DNA from: Pyramidobacter sp.
GTDB taxonomy: Bacteria; Synergistota; Synergistia; Synergistales; Dethiosulfovibrionaceae
Assembly: GCA_017940445.1 (NCBI GenBank)
Contig: JAGAYQ010000258.1
Coordinates: 1 to 7,600, forward strand
DNA length: 7,600 nt
Reading direction: 5' to 3'
Shown: positions 5,403 through 7,600 of the stretch, in pieces
How positions within the stretch are numbered: position 1 is the first letter of the stretch
Layout of the letters: every line of letters starts with the position of its first letter
Position numbers and translations under genes: made by a program
Notes under the pieces: model-generated
What the model was told of the DNA's origin: nothing
The model's database searches: none
Seen by the model: only the letters and a program-made list of their open reading frames with translations

Positions 5403-5432
5403 TTCGCTTTTTCACGCCTGTCATGATATAAT
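5403..5432 (+). promoter_or_regulatory. Extended -10 promoter of the queT-queF operon
   Basis: TGATATAAT (TG-n-TATAAT, hexamer 5427-5432) is a perfect extended -10. The best -35, TTCGCT (5403-5408, 18 bp upstream), is weak, which is usual for extended -10 promoters. Transcription from about 5438 would carry the riboswitch that follows. Confidence 0.75.
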
Positions 5433-5454
5433 GCCCCGGTGCTTTCAATTCAAT

Positions 5455-5497
5455 AAGACAGTTCGAGACCATCCTGTCTTTAAACAAAACTACGGGC
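5455..5497 (+). promoter_or_regulatory. preQ1-I riboswitch aptamer
   Basis: AAGACAG (5455-5461) pairs perfectly with CTGTCTT (5474-5480) around the 12-nt loop TTCGAGACCATC, followed by the A-rich tail AAACAAAACTACGGG. This matches the small H-type pseudoknot of preQ1 class I: a P1 hairpin with GUUC...ACC-UC in stem and loop, and an A-rich tail ending in ACUA-GG that folds back on the loop. Position directly upstream of queT-queF is the classic context for this class. Bound preQ1 should lower expression of both genes. Confidence 0.8.
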
Positions 5498-5500
5498 TTC

Positions 5501-5554
5501 GCGCGGGCGCTTTTTTGAAAAAAAGCTGCCCGGCGCTCCGCTGTGCGTGGAGCG
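5501..5554 (+). other. Two further hairpins in the riboswitch expression platform
   Basis: GCG-CGGGC (5501-5508) pairs with GCCCG-CGC (5528-5536), with an inner GCTTTTT/AAAAAGC extension. Next, CGCTCC (5534-5539) pairs with GGAGCG (5549-5554). CGGGC also occurs in the aptamer tail (5493-5497), so the GCCCG strand has two competing partners, one of which is sequestered when preQ1 is bound. This offers a route from ligand binding to the downstream terminator. Confidence 0.5.
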
Positions 5555-5572
5555 AGCGCGAAAAAGCGGATG

Positions 5573-5599
5573 GAGAGCTGAAAAAGAGCTCTCTTTTTT
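5573..5599 (+). terminator. Attenuator-type terminator ahead of queT
   Basis: GAGAGCT (5573-5579) pairs perfectly with AGCTCTC (5587-5593) around GAAAAAG, followed by TTTTTT. It lies after the preQ1 aptamer and about 45 nt before the queT start with no gene in between, as expected for a transcription-terminating riboswitch. Confidence 0.8.
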
Positions 5600-5645
5600 G
5601 TTGCCTTTTGCGCCGAAGCGCGCGAAAGGCTGGGAGGAATCATTC

Positions 5646-6140
5646 ATGAACCTGCATGTCAGGACCCCTGCGGGAAAGATCGCCTTTTCTGCCCTTGTCG
5701 TCGCGCTCTACGTCGCTGTCATGGCGGCATCCGCCGGATTTGCCTTCGGCCAGTACCAGGTGCGCATTGCCACATCGCTCTACGCGCTTGCCGGCATCTT
5801 TCCGTTTCTCGTTGTGCCGCTGGGCTTTGCTAATTTCCTCAGCAATGCCCTCCTCGGCGGGCTGGGACCGCTCGACATGATCGGCGGCGTCATTGTCGGC
5901 CTGCTCACTTCCGGAGCGATCGCTCTCGCGCGCCGCAGCCGCTTCGCGCCCCTTGCGGCGTTCGCTGCCATCGCGCTCATTCCCGGCCTCGGCGTGCCTG
6001 TCTGGCTGAGCGTGCTGCTGCATGTGCCGTATTCGGTGCTGGCCGCGTCGCTGCTCGTCGGCCAGGTCATCGCCGGCGCTTTCGGCGCGCTGCTGCTGGC
6101 CGCGCTGCGCCGCCGCATCCATATCGATCAGGAGGATTGA
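5646..6140 (+). CDS. queT: QueT family queuosine precursor transporter
   Basis: 164 residues from ATG 5646; GGGAGG lies 8 nt upstream. A longer frame exists from 5547, but it would run through the terminator and is rejected. The protein is a small integral membrane protein with about five to six helices (12-32, 46-70, 74-96, 101-116, 118-136, 138-155). The segment [22 protein letters not shown] (31-52) matches the family signature in which Gln and Arg precede a helix. QueT proteins are thought to be substrate-specific (S) components working with an ECF-type energising module to import preQ0/preQ1-type precursors. No ECF ATPase genes are in this window, so a shared module elsewhere in the genome would be needed. 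The preQ1 switch upstream and queF 4 nt downstream strongly support this assignment. Confidence 0.93.
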   Translation: MNLHVRTPAGKIAFSALVVALYVAVMAASAGFAFGQYQVRIATSLYALAGIFPFLVVPLGFANFLSNALLGGLGPLDMIGGVIVGLLTSGAIALARRSRFAPLAAFAAIALIPGLGVPVWLSVLLHVPYSVLAASLLVGQVIAGAFGALLLAALRRRIHIDQED

Positions 6141-6144
6141 AACC

Positions 6145-6639
6145 ATGCCCCGCACTCAGGAAGAGATCGCCGGACTGTCCGCGCTCGGCCGTCCCGCTTC
6201 GATCCGCAAGGATTACACGCCCGAGGTGCTTGAAGCGTTCCCTAACAAGCACCCCGAGCATGACTATTTCGTCAAGTTCAACTGCCCGGAGTTCACCAGC
6301 CTGTGCCCTGTCACCGGCCAGCCCGACTTCGCCAGCATCACGATCAGCTATGTGCCCGACACCAAACTGGTGGAGAGCAAGTCGCTCAAGCTGTACCTGT
6401 TCAGCTTCCGCAACCGCGGTGACTTTCACGAGGACTGCGTCAACATCATCATGAACGACCTTATCGCCCTCATGCAGCCCAAGTATATCGAGGTGTGGGG
6501 CCGCTTTGCTCCGCGCGGCGGCATCAGCATCGATCCCTACGCCAACTGGGGCAAGCCGGGCACCACCTGGCGCAAGACGGCCGAGGAGCGCCTGTTCTAT
6601 CACGACATGAACCCCGAGATGGTGCCGTGGCGGCGGTAA
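6145..6639 (+). CDS. queF: NADPH-dependent 7-cyano-7-deazaguanine (preQ0) reductase
   Basis: 164 residues, the usual length of the unimodular YkvM-type QueF. It reduces the nitrile of preQ0 to the aminomethyl group of preQ1 with two NADPH, in the cytoplasm, on the path to queuosine in tRNA. Catalytic Cys54 lies in [13 protein letters not shown] with Asp61 as the proton donor; the QueF motif [15 protein letters not shown] spans 77-91; HED (95-97) contributes substrate-binding Glu96. The C-terminal [20 protein letters not shown] (121-140) is also family-typical. GGAGG lies 9 nt before the ATG and overlaps the end of queT; the 4-nt gap indicates a two-gene operon under the preQ1 riboswitch. The last 20 residues are less conserved than the rest. 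Confidence 0.97.
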   Translation: MPRTQEEIAGLSALGRPASIRKDYTPEVLEAFPNKHPEHDYFVKFNCPEFTSLCPVTGQPDFASITISYVPDTKLVESKSLKLYLFSFRNRGDFHEDCVNIIMNDLIALMQPKYIEVWGRFAPRGGISIDPYANWGKPGTTWRKTAEERLFYHDMNPEMVPWRR

Positions 6640-6722
6640 GGAAACGCTGATAAAATCCGCCATTGCCTGCGAAACGCTGTCCGAGAGGCTTCTTCGGATC
6701 TGACGAATTATCTCAGCGTTCC
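6640..6722. mobile_element. 83-bp element with terminal inverted repeats, MITE-like
   Basis: It begins one base after the queF stop. The ends GGAAACGCTGA-TAA and TTATCTCAGCGTTCC are near-perfect inverted repeats (about 14 of 15). An internal copy of the left end, CGAAACGCTG, lies at 6669-6678, and a small hairpin, TCCGA...TTCGGA, is at about 6680-6698. Short size, lack of coding capacity and ends of the AACGCTGA type fit a miniature element mobilised by an IS5-like transposase, or a palindromic mRNA-stabilising unit. No target-site duplication is obvious. Confidence 0.45.
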
Positions 6723-6789
6723 TGTGCGCTCGTCAATTTCAGCGCAATGTGTATCAATCTGCGTCTCTTTAAAACAGCAAGCAGTGAAA

Positions 6790-6832
6790 AGCAGCGCGTT
6801 CGGCCCTAGACAGCCGGACGCGCTGCTTTTTT
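6790..6832 (+). terminator. Intrinsic terminator of the queT-queF operon
   Basis: AGCAGCGCG-T-TCGG pairs with CCGG-ACGCGCTGCT around a loop containing CCTAGACAG, followed by TTTTTT. It lies about 150 nt after queF because the 83-bp palindromic element sits in between. Confidence 0.9.
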
Positions 6833-6860
6833 GTTGTTCGTTCCACGAAGAACTTCGTCG

Positions 6861-6883
6861 TTTTTCTGCGCGGTGCAGAAAAA
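6861..6883. repeat. Perfect 9-bp inverted repeat upstream of the leader promoter
   Basis: TTTTTCTGC (6861-6869), GCGGT, GCAGAAAAA (6875-6883). It is symmetric and could be an operator or a weak bidirectional terminator. Another hairpin, ACGAAG-aa-CTTCGT (6845-6858), immediately precedes it. Both lie 40-80 bp upstream of the TATAAT at 6922. Confidence 0.5.
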
Positions 6884-6898
6884 TGAGCTTTGAGAATA

Positions 6899-6927
6899 TT
6901 TTATTTTTACTTAAGACATGGTATAAT
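6899..6927 (+). promoter_or_regulatory. Extended -10 promoter for the leader RNA / surface protein gene
   Basis: TGGTATAAT (hexamer 6922-6927) is a perfect extended -10. The -35 region is AT-rich (TTTTAT, 6899-6904, 17 bp upstream) and weak. It is the only strong promoter signal between the queF terminator and the gene at 7191. Confidence 0.7.
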
Positions 6928-6933
6928 TTATAA

Positions 6934-7115
6934 AATGAGATGGAGAGGCAGATTTTAGCGGGACAAGGAAAACGGCCCCAAAACTGGCGTCTCTGCCAGC
7001 GGGAGAAGGCCGCGCCATCGCAACAGATTACATCTTTGGAGCAGCACAGGCGCAGAACGGCACGGATTTCCCGAAGCGGCAGACGGGAGGTTAGTGCCGT
7101 TCTGTGCTTTTTTTT
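6934..7115 (+). ncRNA. Candidate structured leader RNA or small RNA
   Basis: This roughly 180-nt non-coding transcript lies between the 6922 promoter and the terminator at 7052-7115. Visible helices: CTGGC/GCCAG (6984-6999) nested in CGGCC/GGCCG (about 6973-7012), AGAT/ATCT (about 7025-7035), and GATGG/CCATC closing the 5' domain (about 6939-7018). GGCAGA near 6947 can alternatively pair with TCTGCC near 6992, so two folds compete. I compared it by eye with cobalamin, TPP, FMN, glycine, THF, ZTP, c-di-GMP, guanidine and T-box consensus motifs and with 6S RNA, and found no convincing match. It could be an attenuator for the downstream gene or a free-standing sRNA. Confidence 0.45.
7052..7115 (+). 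terminator. Intrinsic terminator in the leader of the surface protein gene
   Basis: CAGAACGGCAC pairs perfectly over 11 bp with GTGCCGTTCTG around a loop of about 30 nt, followed by C and a run of eight T. It lies about 75 nt before the next start codon, so transcripts from the 6922 promoter must read through it to express that gene. Confidence 0.85.
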
Positions 7116-7190
7116 GTCGTCTCGCGGGATGATCTGCGTATTGATGATTTTTTCAGCCAGGCAAAAGGAAGAAGAAAGGAGCGATTTTTG

Positions 7191-7600
7191 ATGAAGAAGT
7201 CCCGTGCCCGCATCCGTTCCGCCCGAGCGGTGGCGCTGGCTCTGTCGGCCGTGCTGCTGGCCGGCGGCGCCGGAGGTGTGACCCTGAGCGGCAAATTCCT
7301 TTCCCCCAACGAGACCGACAAGGGCGGCGCGGCCCTGCGCAGCGATACCGACATCGTGCGCGCCGACATCGACGAGGTGAGCCACAATCAGGTCTACACC
7401 TCCAAAGCGCCGTACACCGCGATGGGCGGAGGCATCTATTCAGACGCTTCGGTGACGCTCACGCGCAGCGGCAAAGAGCTCACTCTGAGCTACAACTCGG
7501 CCGAGGGCGACGGCTCGTGGCGCGACGCGCGCGGCGGCGCCGTGTACGCCGGCGGCGACATCACGCTGAGCGCGGCGACAGTGACCCTGGCGGGAAACGA
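7191..7600 (+). CDS. Large beta-helix surface protein (autotransporter/Pmp-like), N-terminal part
   Basis: ATG 7191 follows AAAGGAG at 9 nt; the frame is open to the window end (136 codons seen). A basic N-terminus (MKKSRARIRSAR) and a hydrophobic core at 13-33 form a long signal peptide with possible cleavage after AGG or further on. From about residue 78, repeated Gly-rich strands appear: MGGGIYSDASVTLTRSG, then about 35 residues later RGGAVYAGGDITLSAATVTL, separated by LSYNSAEG. The GG(A/G)(I/V)Y motif with Asn-containing turns resembles chlamydial Pmp and other right-handed beta-helix adhesins, so export by a C-terminal beta-barrel (type V) is expected but lies outside the window. It may be preceded by a regulatory leader. 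Ligand and role are unknown. Confidence 0.8.
   Translation, partial: MKKSRARIRSARAVALALSAVLLAGGAGGVTLSGKFLSPNETDKGGAALRSDTDIVRADIDEVSHNQVYTSKAPYTAMGGGIYSDASVTLTRSGKELTLSYNSAEGDGSWRDARGGAVYAGGDITLSAATVTLAGN

Noticed and set aside
5547..5645. N-terminal extension of queT from 5547
   Set aside because: It runs through the attenuator hairpins and terminator, is highly charged, and has no Shine-Dalgarno sequence; ATG 5646 does.
6965..7020. Possible cobalamin or TPP riboswitch (GGCCCC..ACTGG, GCCAGCGGGAGAAGG)
   Set aside because: The resemblance is local only. The cobalamin GGTG-AATCC and AGTCAGGAGACCTGCC elements and the TPP CTGAGA element are missing.
6934..7115. 6S RNA
   Set aside because: A 6S RNA would be a single long rod with a central bubble; here the 3' half forms its own terminator hairpin and the two ends do not pair.
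6708..7385. Minus-strand frame of 225 codons opposite the leader and surface-protein gene
   Set aside because: It crosses two terminators, a promoter and the start of the plus-strand gene; no family features and no ribosome binding site were seen.

Overview
The window is GC-rich bacterial DNA with strong extended -10 promoters, clear Shine-Dalgarno sequences and many intrinsic terminators. Gene content (preQ1-switched queT-queF, an Old Yellow Enzyme homologue with a four-Cys tail, and a Pmp-like beta-helix surface protein) suggests an anaerobic bacterium with an outer membrane, perhaps Synergistota or Negativicutes. This placement is inference; no rRNA or other firm taxonomic marker is present.

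Layout. (1) Positions 1-914, plus strand: the 3' end of one gene and a complete second gene for small paralogous proteins. Both end in the same compact His/Cys domain (H-x3-C ... C-x2-C). The complete one is exported and has a Pro/Gly/His/Tyr-rich low-complexity neck. Each gene has its own terminator. (2) Positions 919-4053, minus strand: a tight operon read right to left, alpha/beta hydrolase -> MIF-like tautomerase -> DsbA-like protein -> NADH:flavin oxidoreductase (OYE family), with overlapping or nearly touching genes and one bidirectional terminator at 881-914. The DsbA-like gene is split by a 20-bp imperfect tandem duplication. Deleting one copy restores a 288-codon frame, which would join a thioredoxin-fold protein lacking CxxC to a C-terminal winged-helix-like segment. 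(3) Positions 4129-4536, minus strand: an ArsR-family repressor with its own near-perfect promoter, a candidate operator and a terminator. (4) Positions 4548-5388, minus strand: a TSUP (TauE/SafE) permease with its own promoter and terminator. (5) Positions 5403-6832, plus strand: promoter, preQ1-I riboswitch, terminator, queT (queuosine precursor transporter) and queF (NADPH-dependent preQ0 reductase), followed by an 83-bp element with terminal inverted repeats and a terminator. (6) Positions 6861-7600, plus strand: an AT-rich promoter region, a candidate structured leader or small RNA of about 180 nt ending in an intrinsic terminator, then the start of a large beta-helix surface protein cut by the window end.

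How the parts work together: queT and queF share one transcript switched by preQ1, coupling uptake of a precursor to the reductase that makes preQ1 from preQ0. The four-gene minus-strand operon has the make-up of a small-molecule or redox detoxification set (hydrolase, tautomerase, ene-reductase, thioredoxin-fold partner) next to an ArsR sensor; its substrate cannot be read from sequence. The most noteworthy items are the frameshifting duplication in the DsbA-like gene, the unusual domain pairing it interrupts, the uncharacterised leader RNA at about 6934-7115, and the multi-hairpin expression platform of the preQ1 switch.
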